This document shows positions 42,545 to 54,429 of a stretch of 64,000 nucleotides of DNA, piece after piece. The notes under the pieces are model-generated. The model saw only the letters and a program-made list of their open reading frames with translations. It was not told the DNA's origin and ran no database searches. Location of the stretch: assembly GCA_963682055.1 (NCBI GenBank), contig OY821744.1, positions 29,302,967-29,366,966 of the forward strand, given 5' to 3'. Each line of letters begins with the position of its first letter. Within the stretch, counting starts at the first letter, position 1. Position numbers and translations under genes: made by a program. This DNA comes from Primula veris (taxonomy: Eukaryota > Streptophyta > Magnoliopsida > Ericales > Primulaceae).

Positions 42545-45500
42545 ATGTCCCCCACCATCAAATCAGAAAAAGTCCCATTCCTGGATGAGAAACCAGATTA
42601 CAGCTCTTTAAATGGGAAAGTGGCAGTTGATAAAAGAGAAAATGTTGTTCAAAAGATTCTCGGTAGCTTTCGAAGGCAAGGACATCGAAAAATAAATAAA
42701 AAACCATCAGATCTTGAACAGTGCATAGCAGCTGAAAGGTGACAATTCCTCCCTTTCCATGTATGCAATGCCACTGGTCTTTTCTGATTGCAGTACTTTA
42801 GGTTAGTTTATTTGATTTTATGCTTAAAAGATGGACTGCATTAGGTTGGCCAGCTTGAAAGCTGACCTTTTCTGGATTGTGACCTGAAACATGCTAGAAG
42901 CTTGAAGTTGGATGGACACGGGGCTTGTTTCACTAGACCTTTTAAGAAAATAAGCTGGACTTTTTTAAGGTTGGGAAAAAGCCAAGTTCATCTAGTCTAA
43001 AGCATTTCTGTTATTCAGGCCAGAAAACCTGAAAAGCTCAGTATATAAGCTGATAGGCCAAATGCAGTTCTGCTTTGAAGCAACAACCCCAGAAAAATTG
43101 AGCTTAAAAGCTACATCCATAGAATGCCAATTTTTTAAAATTTCAAAAAAGCCAGTTAATTGGTAAAAAAAATGTTTTCATTTTTTACATGCTATATTTG
43201 TAATATACAGACTGATGATGGTAACTGCTAATGCGACTTTTGCTTTTCTTTATTGTGCTTATGTTCATAATATGTCTCTTATTCTATACAATATCACAAG
43301 TTACCAGTTTTCTTATCTTATTTCAGACCTTCAAATTTTGTTTGCGAAAAAATTCGTAATAGAATGTCCACGGTGGACATTTTGATCCATCTAGGATTCT
43401 TTGTGGTCTCCTTTAGTTTGTTTACGGCAAATTTCTTGATAGAATATCCACGGTGGATGGGTTGACTCAACTAGGATATTTTGTATTTCCTGTTACTACT
43501 CTAATATTATTTAAGAAAATACTACAAGCATGGAGGGCATATTTGTATTCTTCAAAAATAATATCTTCTATTTGGTTGCTTGATCATAACAAAAGCCGTC
43601 CTTAGTACTCTAATCTTATCGATTGCACGAGAAACATAAAAGTGTATTCAAGCTGTATATCAACATTCTACATGAACTTATTTCTTATTAGCCTCCATGT
43701 TTTCACTACAGGTTTTTGAATCCAAGAAACAATAGTGCGGGTGATAAGACTGCTTTATCTATTATTGGGGATGAAGAACGAGACCATGGATTAGTAAAAA
43801 AAACTGGGCCTCTATTATCTGGAACAGCTTATTGTATCTCTTCATGTAGCATGATATTGTTGAACAAAGTTGTACTATCAAGTTTTAACTTCAATGCAGG
43901 AATTTCATTAATGTTTTATCAGGTATCTTACATGTTACAAGACTTATGATCAAAATCACTCTTGCTTTGTTACTCACATATCACGCTACTCCTTTTTATG
44001 TTACTTTAACATAATTGTGTTTTTTTTCAGAATTTAATTAGTACGATCATAGTACTAGTCCTGGGTTTATTTCGACTAGTGACACTTGAGAAGCTGAATT
44101 GGAAATTAGTCAAAGTTTGGATCCCTGTTAATATAATCTTCATTGGCATGCTATTATCTGGCATGTATAGGTGAGTTGTATACATTTCTTTTTTGGCACA
44201 TTTTGCATTTCGTAATTGAGCCTTTTTGGCTTATATACCTTGGTGGATCAGTAACCAAACTCTTTTCGCAACTTGATCTTAGATCTACAAGATGTGCCTC
44301 ATTTGAACCCGTAGTTTTCAATTGTAGTTAATATTGCTTCCTGGAATTTTCAGTTTGAAATACATAAATATTGCTATGGTGACAATCCTGAAGAACATGA
44401 CAAATATCTTAACTGCTATTGGTGAATTCTACATGTTCCGGAAGCGACAGAATCAAAAAGTGTGGACTGCTATGTTCTTAATGGTAAATTATAAACCAAA
44501 GCATCATGTTCTAAATTTTAGCTAATTCTTATATTTTGAAGCAACTATGATAAACTGGAAAGTACATTTGACACCACTTTATTTGAGATGCTAATTTAAA
44601 AGCCTGGTGGTATCTTTTAGACTTCACAGAATGGCTTAAATGCAAATCGAGTGTTTCTCCAAGTGTTTGACATTAAGGGGTCCTAAAATTTTCAAAATAA
44701 TTGAGGGGTATGAAATTTTCTCTTGTATCATCAATATCTTAGTATTCTTATCAGACTAAAGAAACCATTATTTTGGTAATCAGTAACTTGCTTTTCTACC
44801 ATGTTTAGCCTCAAAGTCAAGTCTTTTCCTGCTCTTTATCCTTGGAGTATATGAATTCTGCTGTTTAGTTATTGAATTAGTCTATTGCAGATCATATCAG
44901 CCATTAGCGGCGGAATTACGGATCTTTCATTCAATGCAACAGGATATTCATGGCAAATTGCAAACTGCATTCTAACAGCAAGCTATTCGGTATGTAACAA
45001 AAGCAAGCATGTCCTTACAATAAGCATCACATATTTCTTGTTTGCTTAGCTTATAGGCCTTGTTTGGTTGCAGCTATAATCTATAAAGCTCAGGATTTTT
45101 TTCCTTATAAGTCTGACAATATCTGGTTGACCAGCTTAAAAGCTGATATCTTCTAGATTTCTAGTTTAGAACAGCTAAAATCTCTGAGCATTGGCTATTT
45201 TCTCAGCCTCAAAATCCAGTTTATTTTCTTAGAAGATGCATTCAGTCTTTCAATAACTTTAGCCTCAGTGAGATTAAAGCTATTATCCTGGCATTTTTAT
45301 TGAAATTTAAATTCCATAATAGTTTTTTTCCTCCGTGCCAGCTCACATTGCGGAGAGTCATGGACAAAGCAAAGCAGTACACAACTTCCGGATCTCTTAA
45401 TGAATTCTCAATGGTGTTGCTGAATAATATGTTGTCCTTACCTTTTGCAATCGTGCTGATCCTTTTGTTTGATGAATGGGAATATGTTATGAATGTGTAA

Positions 45501-46275
45501 GATGCTTTTCATTTCTTTTCTGGACTTCCGAGTTCTTTTTTGTATTTTCTAATAGCAACTTGCTCTGAACTTGCAGAGATGTGGTCCGGTTGCCTATATT
45601 TTGGGTTGTCGCAACCGCTAGTGGACTTTTGGGGCTCGCCATAAGTTTTACTTCTATGTGGTTTCTTAGTCAAACTGGACCAACCACCTATAGGTAAAGC
45701 GGTTTGGCGCATTCTTTTTAAAAAAATTGTTCTAAATATTGTCTTTTGTATTTAAGAACTAAATTTCCAGTAACATGCCTATAACACAAACCAACATTGG
45801 TTAAATAACGACATCAAAAGTAATATACTTATATCCATTTAATGTTATATTGTAACAACTGCTGTCATAAATTTGGAATAAGGATTAGACATAAAGAAAA
45901 AATGCGATGATGAAAAGAATATCTCATTCTTAGAAAAGTTCACATTTTTCCCCTTCATCTTATAGAAGTATAGAACCCATCATTGGGACAAGAACAGTGC
46001 CATTTTTTTCTGTAATGATGACCTTGATCTTTGTTTACAGTTTGGTGGGCTCATTAAACAAAATCCCTATCTCTATTATTGGTTTATTGCTATTCAATGT
46101 TCCCGTCAGCCTACCAAGTATCTTCAGCATACTATTTGGTAAGTACAATGCATTCTTTATTCGACTTAAAGAAATTTAAATATAAATTTGCTAACTTGAA
46201 CCTAATTTTTATGTGGTTATATCTGCAGGTTTATTTGCTGGTGTATTCTTTGCCAGGGCTAAGATGTCCAACTGA
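42545..46275 (+). CDS. Golgi GDP-mannose (nucleotide-sugar) transporter, GONST1/2-like
   Basis: Nine coding exons join in frame to 396 codons: 42,545-42,738; 43,712-43,922; 44,031-44,170; 44,354-44,483; 44,891-44,989; 45,342-45,496; 45,577-45,693; 46,041-46,138; 46,229-46,275. All introns are GT...AG. The start is the first ATG after an in-frame TAG (42,527). The hydrophilic N-terminus has KVPFLDEKPDYSSLNGKV and KPSDLEQCIAAER. The membrane core follows from ~residue 110: GTAYCISSCSMILLNKVVLS, VWIPVNIIFIGMLLSGMYSL, TILKNMTNILTAIGE, IISAISGGITDLSFNATGYS, LNEFSMVLLNNMLSLP and YSLVGSLNKIPISI, ending LFGLFAGVFFARAKMSN. These match plant GONST proteins, which exchange GDP-mannose for GMP across the Golgi membrane to feed glycan and sphingolipid glycosylation. 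The FARAK C-terminal motif resembles the GALNK/ARAK region of the family. Confidence 0.92.
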
Positions 46276-46634
46276 TAGAGACCAAAGGTCTTTCCCTTTT
46301 TTGTTCGGTTTTCGGGAGAGAAACGCTAATGTATACGAGAATAATAGTCACAAAAATTGGTGATTGTTTATGTAAAACTTCGTGTAATTTTCATTTTGTT
46401 TATTCAAAATTTTGACATTCTTCTCTTTAGCTATGTATGAGTCGGGATAATTGATTATCACCTAGTGCAAGTTTATGGATAATGACACTCACACGACTTC
46501 ACATCTACATGTGAGTGGGAAGAGGCAAAAACGCATAAAAACGCCCCCGTCTCACAATGTAGAATACGAGGTAGTTTGTGTAGCAAAAACAGGAAGTGTA
46601 TCATTGTTTATTTAGGCCTTCTTTTAAATCTTTG

Positions 46635-47397
46635 TTACTGTTAAAGACTTGTATACTTTACCATTAAAAGGTCTCGTAATGGTAACGATAGGTAACTTTT
46701 TATAAACCACAGGCTTGATCGATATTACATCGATGTGAGATAATATAAACTCTAACACCCACCCTCGCTCATGACCCGAAATTTCAAGTGTCCAACGAGC
46801 GGTTATAATGAACGGATGGAGTCGATGTACTTACCAACCCACTTGTAGCAACTCGTTTCACTCGACTAGCTGCCAATCTCAACCTTCGTACGTACCCTAC
46901 CGTTGCGATTGCGGGAGGGTGTTAAGGCAAGACCATAATCTTATGTGATAGCTTGCTCATATTGTACAACACCAATTATTACACAATATTCCTACTCATT
47001 TACGGTGCAATGTTATGATTGCATAATTGATAGGAAGAAAGATTAAAGAGCTGACAATAAATTAATGTTGCCTTTTATATTACTATTTTGTACAATGTAA
47101 ATGTTGACAGTCAGCCAGAATAATACTATAATTTAAATTATCTCTCAATATATTATGTACATTAGTTTATCTTTATATGGTATCAGAGCGGTCCTAACGA
47201 TATTGGACTCAACTCCACACATTTAATATGTCTGTTCGTATAACACTTGAAATGTCGGGACACGACCGATGGTGAATGTTAGATTAATTGTCTCACATTG
47301 ACTAAAATATGATCTAGCATGTGGTTTATAATTAGTTATCAATCATTACCATTACAGGGTATTTTAATGGTAAGTTATATGAATATAACAGTTAGTG
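46635..47397. mobile_element. Foldback TRIM-like element with a tRNA primer site
   Basis: Arms of ~175 bp at 46,635-46,810 and 47,224-47,397 are imperfect inverse copies. Shared blocks are GTAATGGTAA, ATAAACCACA, GTGAGA-AAT, TCTAACA and TTTCAAGTGT. At each arm a TGTTAGA end typical of an LTR is visible (47,277 on plus; 46,757 on minus). A primer-binding-site sequence TGGTATCAGAGC lies at ~47,178-47,189. It looks like two TRIM 3' halves in head-to-head inversion. A TRIM with similar TGTTAGAATTAT...CCCACATTG ends is at 56,011-56,138. It sits just downstream of the transporter gene. Confidence 0.55.
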
Positions 47398-47829
47398 TGC
47401 CAGTTTTGATAAGCCAATTTAGGTAATTTTTGTTGTAAAATAACTCTAAAAATCTAGTCATATATAGATATGAATATTTTATCAACCAAGATAGGTTTAA
47501 TTTGATTTTTGTGATGAGCCTAGGTAAAAAGGCCGTAAAACAGATTGTACAATGAACACTTATGTTTTAACTTGAGATCAATAGAAATCATAAACCCTAG
47601 CTCGATTTTGTGTTTTACTAACATTGAATATTCATTTTATTTCTATACAGCGTTACTTTCTGTCCAAATCCTAGTATCTTTATTAGGAGGCTAGGGTTAT
47701 GATAAGTAATTACTTATGTAAAATAGAGCATAGTTAGTTGTGAGTAGATCACAAGGAGAGGATTTTCCATTCTATTTTTGAGCCTTCCAGAAAAAGAAAA
47801 AATAGAGGATATTTTTACTGCCTGCACTA

Positions 47830-47864
<35 letters not shown>

Positions 47865-48480
47865 TGCAACAGTTCTCAGCAGATAAAATAAAGCATAGAT
47901 TAGGAAAAGGAGGTTACAATTAATAACAACTTCTGAAATTTTAGAAATTCACCAATTACATTTCTTTTTTGTTTATCATGTTTACTTTCTTAATCTTTAT
48001 AAAATATGGTATTTTGTAGACAGTGTTTTTACCATCATCTAGGCTATATTTTAAGCATGTCTTATATGCTCTACGAATATCTGGAAGATATTATGAGTGC
48101 TCAACTTTGAATAAATTATAAAGCTGCATTTTTAACAAAAAATAAAGATCCTTAATAAAGCTTTTGCTGGATTGCATAATACACATAACAAACAGAAAAT
48201 AACTGAAACAACATCTTCTAATACATGTCAAAGCTTACGGTTTTCAGTGAAGAGTGTCTACGAATAACGACATGTCCGTGTCGGTTCTTTTGGTCGGTGC
48301 CTAGATTAACACCAAATTTAGAGCACAAACTAACTTATAGTGCATATCATTTATTCCATGTTGAGGAAATAAAATACACATAATAAGTAAAAATAAAAAT
48401 TAGATTTTAGTCAGTTTAAAATTAATACATACCTTTATTTTATTTTATTAACCCTTCCCAATTTGAAAAATATAAAAAAC
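47398..48480. other. Intergenic with a (TA)n microsatellite
   Basis: A (TA)n tract spans about 47,833-47,863. No gene recognised. Confidence 0.4.
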
Positions 48481-48485
48481 TTGGT

Positions 48486-48850
48486 AGCTAGAAAACAATT
48501 CATTCTTGTAATGAATCGATCCGATCAATTTTAGAATATGGAATTCAAAGGGATCTAATAGGAAAGATTACTCTGGATCACAGAACTATAATGAAATATA
48601 CGATCAACCAACATTTATCAAATTTCAATAAGAGTCATAATAAATGGTTTGATCATGTTATTTTGATTTCTCGAACCGAAAGATCCATGATACGGGATCC
48701 TGGTGCATATAGATACAACCGGTCCAATGTGAGCAAGAATTTTTAGAAACATTTGTAACATTTCGTTTCTGAGCAGAAGTGTCATTTTTAAGTAGTTTTC
48801 GATCAAATATTACGTATCAATATTCGATTGATTGGTCCGAGGTTACTACC
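48486..48850 (+). pseudogene. ycf2: Nuclear insertion of plastid DNA: ycf2 fragment
   Basis: On the plus strand the frame reads [45 protein letters not shown] and [17 protein letters not shown], then a TAG. In shifted frames it continues with FVSEQKCHF and IDWSEV. This order is that of the large plastid gene ycf2 ([28 protein letters not shown]...FVSEQK...SIDWSEV). The substitutions, in-frame stops and shifts show an old, decayed nuclear copy. Ends are approximate. Confidence 0.88.
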
Positions 48851-49503
48851 ATAGGAAAGTGTACATTTACCAACACCAAAATGTAATACCGAAGTTCTTA
48901 AAACACGACGGAACTGTATCATTCATGGTCATTGAATTACACTCCTATAAGAAATAAGTGTAACAAAATGTATTTTGATTTATGGATGCTCAAACATTAT
49001 ATATGTGTAATGCATGGGCGCAAGTCAAGCTGATCTAAACATGGCAAGTGATTAAATACAAATACAAATACAGACATAAAAAAAAGTATAAATATTGATC
49101 ATAAGATATTGCATAATGCATGGGATCAGTTAGGTGGCCATTCGGTACATAACCAAAACCCTAAGAAGCTCCGCTTGTGTCCTCACCAAAAACCAAAACT
49201 ATAGTCAAGACAAATTTAAAAAGGATGAGGAATCTGTTGAAAAGTAAGAAAAAGAACAAAAAACAACTAAATGAGAGATAGTGAGATAGAGTGAAAAATG
49301 AGAGAGAACACATGGAAAAAGAAGGATAAAATTTCAAGGTCGGTGCATGAAACTGAATTACAAAATGCAAATCCAACAAACAATAAAAATTACATAAAAA
49401 CACATGTATCAAACATCATTAGTTTCCAAAATAAAAATAAAAATAAACAACATTAAGTTTCCAATCTTTCTTTAAAACACCAAAAACAGTCGGTGGTACT
49501 CAC

Positions 49504-49626
49504 ACTATTAGCACTAGTCTCAACTGTTTTATTCTTGATAATTTGTCTTCGTGATGAAGACAAAATCGCCCTTCCAACAGTTTTCCATCTTTGAGTAGTT
49601 TCCAATTTCCAAAGTTTGCCGCTTAG
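49504..49626 (-). other. Possible orphan 41-codon exon
   Basis: On the minus strand a GGTTTCAG acceptor precedes an open, phase-0 block of exactly 41 codons (LSGKLWKLETTQRWKTVGRA, then ILSSSRRQIIKNK..., ending SANS), followed by a GTGAGT donor. Composition is protein-like (Trp, Arg, Lys) in an AT-rich background. No adjoining exons were found and the family is not recognised. It could be a gene relic, a captured exon or chance. Confidence 0.25.
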
Positions 49627-49629
49627 CTG

Positions 49630-51260
49630 AAACCAAAACGGATAACCAAAAAGACGGAAAAAAGAAGTTGATTAATTAGCAATTTCTCATATAAATTAAT
49701 GATACTATATAGCTCAAAAAGCTTGTAAACTTTTCAGATATTAAGAGGCTGATCGCCAGAAGAAATGTATTAATGTTCTTAAAGTACAAATCCGGCTATC
49801 CGGCTTATATACACAAGGCCGGTTTTAGGCCTCCACGAACGTCCCCATGCACCGGGTCCAAAAATATTTAGAAGTGCATATATATATTTATGTATGTAAA
49901 ACTGTATCAATATAGATATATTTAATAATATACAACATTTAATAAAATGAATACAACTCTCCTAATTGCTAATTATTTAAAGTAATGAACCATCATCGTC
50001 CTATTGCGTACTCCTTCGTTTCACTATACTTTTTGGCGTCGGATATCTATACAGAAAAGGGAGGAAAGTACCGGCTTAATCATACTCCATGCGTCCGTCG
50101 AAATCGAATTTTTCGAAACTTAATCACATATGTTCAAATTTTAAACTATATGATCAAATTAAAAAAAAAAATTAACAGGGAATATTTACTATTCTCCTAA
50201 GAGGCTAAGTTTTTTTTTTCAAAATTGAATTATTTATATGTTGGATAATATATAAGTTCTAGCAGAAAACATGTTAAGATCTATATATAACACTTACAAG
50301 TAAAATTCACTCAAATTTGAAATGATTTTTTCCTTTGTTTAAAAAAATAAACACTTACAAGTTAAAGACCCCAAATGACTTCGATCAAGAATAAAAATTC
50401 CCCTTAGAAATTTAATGGTTATATTCGCTAGGTTTAGAGCATAAGACATATTGGCCACTATATTATGGGAAAACGTTGTCATAAACAATGAAATACATTA
50501 ACGTATTTAGTTTTTCTTAACATTTGAAACAAAATTAGTCATCTATTCAAATCTAGAGGGCTTATAGCTAGTGTTCTCCGTTTAAGCTATTGGGACCAAA
50601 TTTAATATATATTATAACTATGATAGCCATTAATGTAACACCCTTCCCTAGCATTTGTCCTTAACAACATAAATTACTCCTTTTTTTTTCTTTTCTTTTT
50701 CTTTTTCTTTTTCTATCAGCCAGCATAAATTACTCCTATTACCAAAAATATAAATTAGCACTGCAACTTAACTATTATGTGTCAAAATAGAAGGGATCAT
50801 TAAGTGAAATTTAATATATACCTGATAAATCAACACAAATAAATAACCAATTAGGAAAAGGGTTGCTTTCACGTTTTACTTCCCGTTGGAAAGTAAAGTA
50901 AGTTTCCAGGTATTGTTCATCTAAAGGGTTCAAACTATATTTTCATCTTCTTTTGATAAAATCATCAGAGCTTATTGTCTCTTTTTTTATTTTATTTTTT
51001 TATACATAAATGAGCTTATTGTCTCTCTTAACCAAGAAAAAGTGATACTATATAATATAGTAACATTTTTATTGGTTTATACTGAGTCACTATACATATT
51101 CTTTTACTATTCTCTCCTTATTTGAGCACTTTAGGGTTTTAAATAAGAGAGCATTCAACAGAGTTAATATGTCAAGTTTCTTAAACTATGGCGTTCAAAA
51201 TTTCAAGAGTTTTTTAAGCTTAAAATGTTATTATTCAAATGGACACTAGAAAGCATACCT
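49630..51260. other. Intergenic, no gene seen
   Basis: Contains a possible MITE end (TACTCCATGCGTCCGTCG at ~50,084) without a partner, a (TTTTTC)n tract at ~50,684-50,716, and 3' flank of the MYB gene. Nothing else recognised. Confidence 0.35.
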
Positions 51261-53577
51261 TCAGAAGTGCGAGTTGGTGTTTCCACCATAAGAGAACCTT
51301 TGTTGATGAGAAGCTACCATTTCCATTAAATCCATATCTTCTTTTCCATTTGAAGATGAACCCAAGAACTCCATATTAGGAGGGTTAGTAAACGGCCCAT
51401 CGAGAAGATGAGAAATAAAAAGGTCAGATGCTAAGGGCTGAGCCGGTGATTCGTCCACGCGGCTAATTATGAACGAATTAAGAAAGTCCATTTCATCTTT
51501 GTCTCTATAATAATAATTACCAACAGTTTCTTCTTTCATTGCTTGGTTATACTTACAAGCATTAGATGGTTGGTCACTTTTTTTGGCAAATAAGTTATTT
51601 ATGAAATTATTTTCATCGTCGTCAATCGAGGGCCGAGATAAATTCTCCAAAGAAAGAGAGAAATCAATGTCATCCTCGGTGATTGTGGATCCGGTGGGAG
51701 TGGGAGTGGCGGACTTATCAACACCAAAGATTTTGATTTGGTATTCTTGGAGGAGCGTCGATTTCCCTTTTTGCCCTTCTTGGGCTTTTTTGCACTTTCG
51801 TTTTGAGTTCTGTCTCCTTTTAGTGGCATTCCAGTGATTCTTTATCGAATTCTCGGTTCGGCCTGGAATCCGCTTAGCGATCTCGGCCCATTTGTTGCCA
51901 AGTTGAATATGAGCTTCGATTAGCATCCTCTCTTCTTCTTCACTCCATATATCTTTCTATTAAATTTCATAAACAATAAAATAAAATAAGGTTCTTATCA
52001 TCATCAAACAAAAAGAACAAAAAACAATTAGATAAAACAAACTAATTAATGAGTAATTCCAAAAAAATAAAAAGTAATTAGTGGATAACTGGATCATCTA
52101 TGGACTGTTTTGTAACAAATTTGATGTTTTGTCGGAGAAAAGATCCGAAAATCACATGAAAGAGGAGAGTAGAAAAGGGATGTGAGAAGCTGTAAAGGGA
52201 CAATATAATCACCTTAAGTTTTGCATGTCTTAGTGACGGTATATAAAAACAACCCTAAATACATATGATTAATTATCAATATTTCACATAAAACGAGGTA
52301 GTAGGTAATATCAATTCTCAGAAACAACAATAACATCTTTTAATTTAAATTGTTATGTAGTTATGACTGATGATGACAAAACTAGACATTATACAAAATG
52401 TCACTGATGATTGTTCATCGAGTATCATATATAATTTTATAAATAATACAAACACATAAAAATATCACAAATATTTTTCACAAATAAAGAGTATACTTTT
52501 TGACTAATTATTAATTTATGGATTTTAATAAGCGGAAAAGGAAAGAAAGCGCAACATAATGTAATATAGGGTTATATCACTACTCATTTCAGAATTTTAA
52601 CACTCATGAGAGTATCTTAGATCTAAGTTGTTAGATTTGTTTAATTTACTAGAAGATATGAAGGTGAATTTGAAGAGACTTTTTAACGAAATCCTCAAAG
52701 AAAAGCATCTGTATCGTTGTGATTATAACAACATTTTTAAAGATCGAAACAAAAAATCCGTCAACTAAAATTAAAAAAAGATCGAAATCAAACCGTTGTG
52801 ATTATTTAAGTTAACAACATTTTTAAAGATCGAATCCAAAAATCCATCAACTAAAATTAAAAAAAGAAATAAAACCGTTGTCATTAAGTTAACAACATTT
52901 TTAAAGATCGAATCAAAAAATTCATGAACTAAAAATAAAATAAAAATATCAAACCTTAATATCAGGCCTCAGATGATTATGCCAGCGTTCACGACACTGT
53001 TTTCCGGCCCTTCCATTCATTTGTTCTGCTATCTTGGCCCATCTTTTTTCTCCATGTTTTATAACCAAGTCGATCAACGCCCTTAATTAGACAAGTAAAA
53101 ATGGATTTAATATAGCTAAATTATAAAAATGATTAAACTAAAAATATACAAAAAAAAGGCAAACCTGTCCTCTTCATCAGTCCACTGGCCTTTGATAAAA
53201 GATCCTATTTTTGCTTTCTTACCGAAATACTTCATATCTTCAAGTGAAGGTAATTCACAATTTTGATTCATACCCAAGTTAGGATACATCTCATGCATCC
53301 AATTTCGATCACTCTCGCTCTCATAAAAACCATGGTTGCCAAAGCCGGTACTAAAATCCCCATTTTCATCACTAGAAAATGCAAAATTAGTAGGGTACGC
53401 GTTTACCGAGCCTCCATTATCAACATGGTCATTGGATTGAGAAGTTCTTGTAGAGAAAAGACTCTTGTTATTATTATCGAACAAGAACCTTTGAATGGCT
53501 GACAATGGAGGGCTAGTTTTACATACAGAGGTTTTGTTTTGGTAGTTTCCATACCCATAACCACCGAGACTACCCAT
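51261..53577 (-). CDS. R2R3-MYB transcription factor (MYB98/64/119-like)
   Basis: Three exons (53,577-53,165; 53,081-52,955; 51,956-51,261) with GT...AG introns of 83 and 998 bp join in frame to 411 residues. Residues 1-~128 are a Ser/Asn/Gly-rich N-terminal region. R2 spans ~129-180 with Trp132, 152 and 171 ([16 protein letters not shown], then [20 protein letters not shown]). R3 spans ~181-233 with Trp184, 203 and 222 ([43 protein letters not shown]). The long N-terminus before R2, 'GQWT-EED' and '[14 protein letters not shown]' place it with the MYB98, MYB64, MYB115/118/119 group. In Arabidopsis those act in the female gametophyte and embryo. The C-terminus is acidic and Ser/Asp-rich, a likely activation region. 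No bHLH-interaction motif in R3. Confidence 0.92.
52714..52945. repeat. Three ~80-bp tandem repeats in MYB intron 2
   Basis: Each unit reads CCGTTGT-ATTA...TAACAACATTTTTAAAGATCG, then AAAAATCCATCAACTAAAA. Starts are near 52,714, 52,793 and 52,876; units are ~79-85 bp with scattered differences. Confidence 0.75.
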
Positions 53578-53658
53578 GAGAAAGATAGAGAGAGTACTTT
53601 AAGCAACAAATTTAGTGATTGTGGCTTTCTTTTTTTACTAACTTGGAGAGAAGGTGAT

Positions 53659-53670
53659 GGATATATATAG
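53659..53670 (-). promoter_or_regulatory. TATA box of the MYB gene
   Basis: CTATATATATCC on the minus strand, about 85 bases before the ATG at 53,577, giving a leader of some 50-60 bases. Confidence 0.5.
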
Positions 53671-53869
53671 AAATGAGCTTATAGTAAGCCTTGTTAGAAG
53701 TTAGAATGATTTATAGCCTTAGATCATGGAGGTGATCCAATGGTAGAGAAATTGAGATTTTTGTAACTCCTGAAATTCCTCAATAAAGGCTAAGACAAAG
53801 TAGTGATGTCGAATATCAAAGAGGTGAGGTAATTAAGATTGTGATAATTATTGTAATTAGTGAAGGGAG

Positions 53870-54100
53870 GAAATTATGGAGGACATTAAATTTCTTGTAA
53901 TAAATCCTTTGGGATGTTAATGGGAAATGCTTTTCTTGTGTGTAGGTAATTGGACTGCTTTGACCTAATCTAAACTTTTAACTTTTTTGTTTTGTTTTAA
54001 TTTGGTTCATGTTTATATTGTTTCTTGGATTGCTTTTACAAAATCTGAAATATTAATGAGAAAGGGTGATATTGAAATCAACTAATCACTATTCATTGAA
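53870..54100. repeat. MYB upstream duplicated block, proximal copy
   Basis: Shares order and wording with 55,630-55,855: GGAAATGCTTTTCTTG, TTGACTACTTT/TGGACTGCTTT, GACCTAATCTAAACTTTTA, TTTTAATTTGGTTCATGTTT, AAATCTGAAAT and CACTATTCATTGAATTAAAGTT. The duplication has diverged. Confidence 0.65.
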
Positions 54101-54117
54101 TTAAAGTTTTATTTGGA

Positions 54118-54372
54118 CTAAAAGTTCAACCAATTCTTTTTTTTTTTCAACCGAATTAATTAATATGATTATATTGACACTATTAATGGTGCACACGCGT
54201 TGCGTGAGCGACGCGTGTGCGTCACGTGATACGATTAATAGATAGAAAATAATTGTATTTATAATATAAGTGTGTGAAGAATAAAAAAAATATAAAAAAT
54301 GAGAAGACTTGAAGAATTCTTCTTTTTTTTCAACCGAATTAATTAATATGATTATATTGACATAATCATTAA
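54118..54372. repeat. ~50-bp direct repeats flanking a palindrome-rich insert
   Basis: TTCAACCGAATTAATTAATATGATTATATTGACA occurs at ~54,146-54,178 and ~54,327-54,362, each after AATTCTTTTTTTTT. Between them lies a ~150-bp segment containing CACACGCGTTGCGTGAGCGACGCGTGTGCG (54,191-54,220), an imperfect CpG-rich palindrome with overlapping ACGCGT and CACGTG motifs. Confidence 0.65.
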
Positions 54373-54429
54373 TTACCACATTTTATATAAGTATTTTATG
54401 AATTTAATCACTTCGAATTATTAGTTGTT

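Noticed and set aside
49161..49412. 83-codon Phe-rich minus-strand ORF
   Set aside because: AT-rich low-complexity composition, no start context, no splice partners, no recognisable domain.
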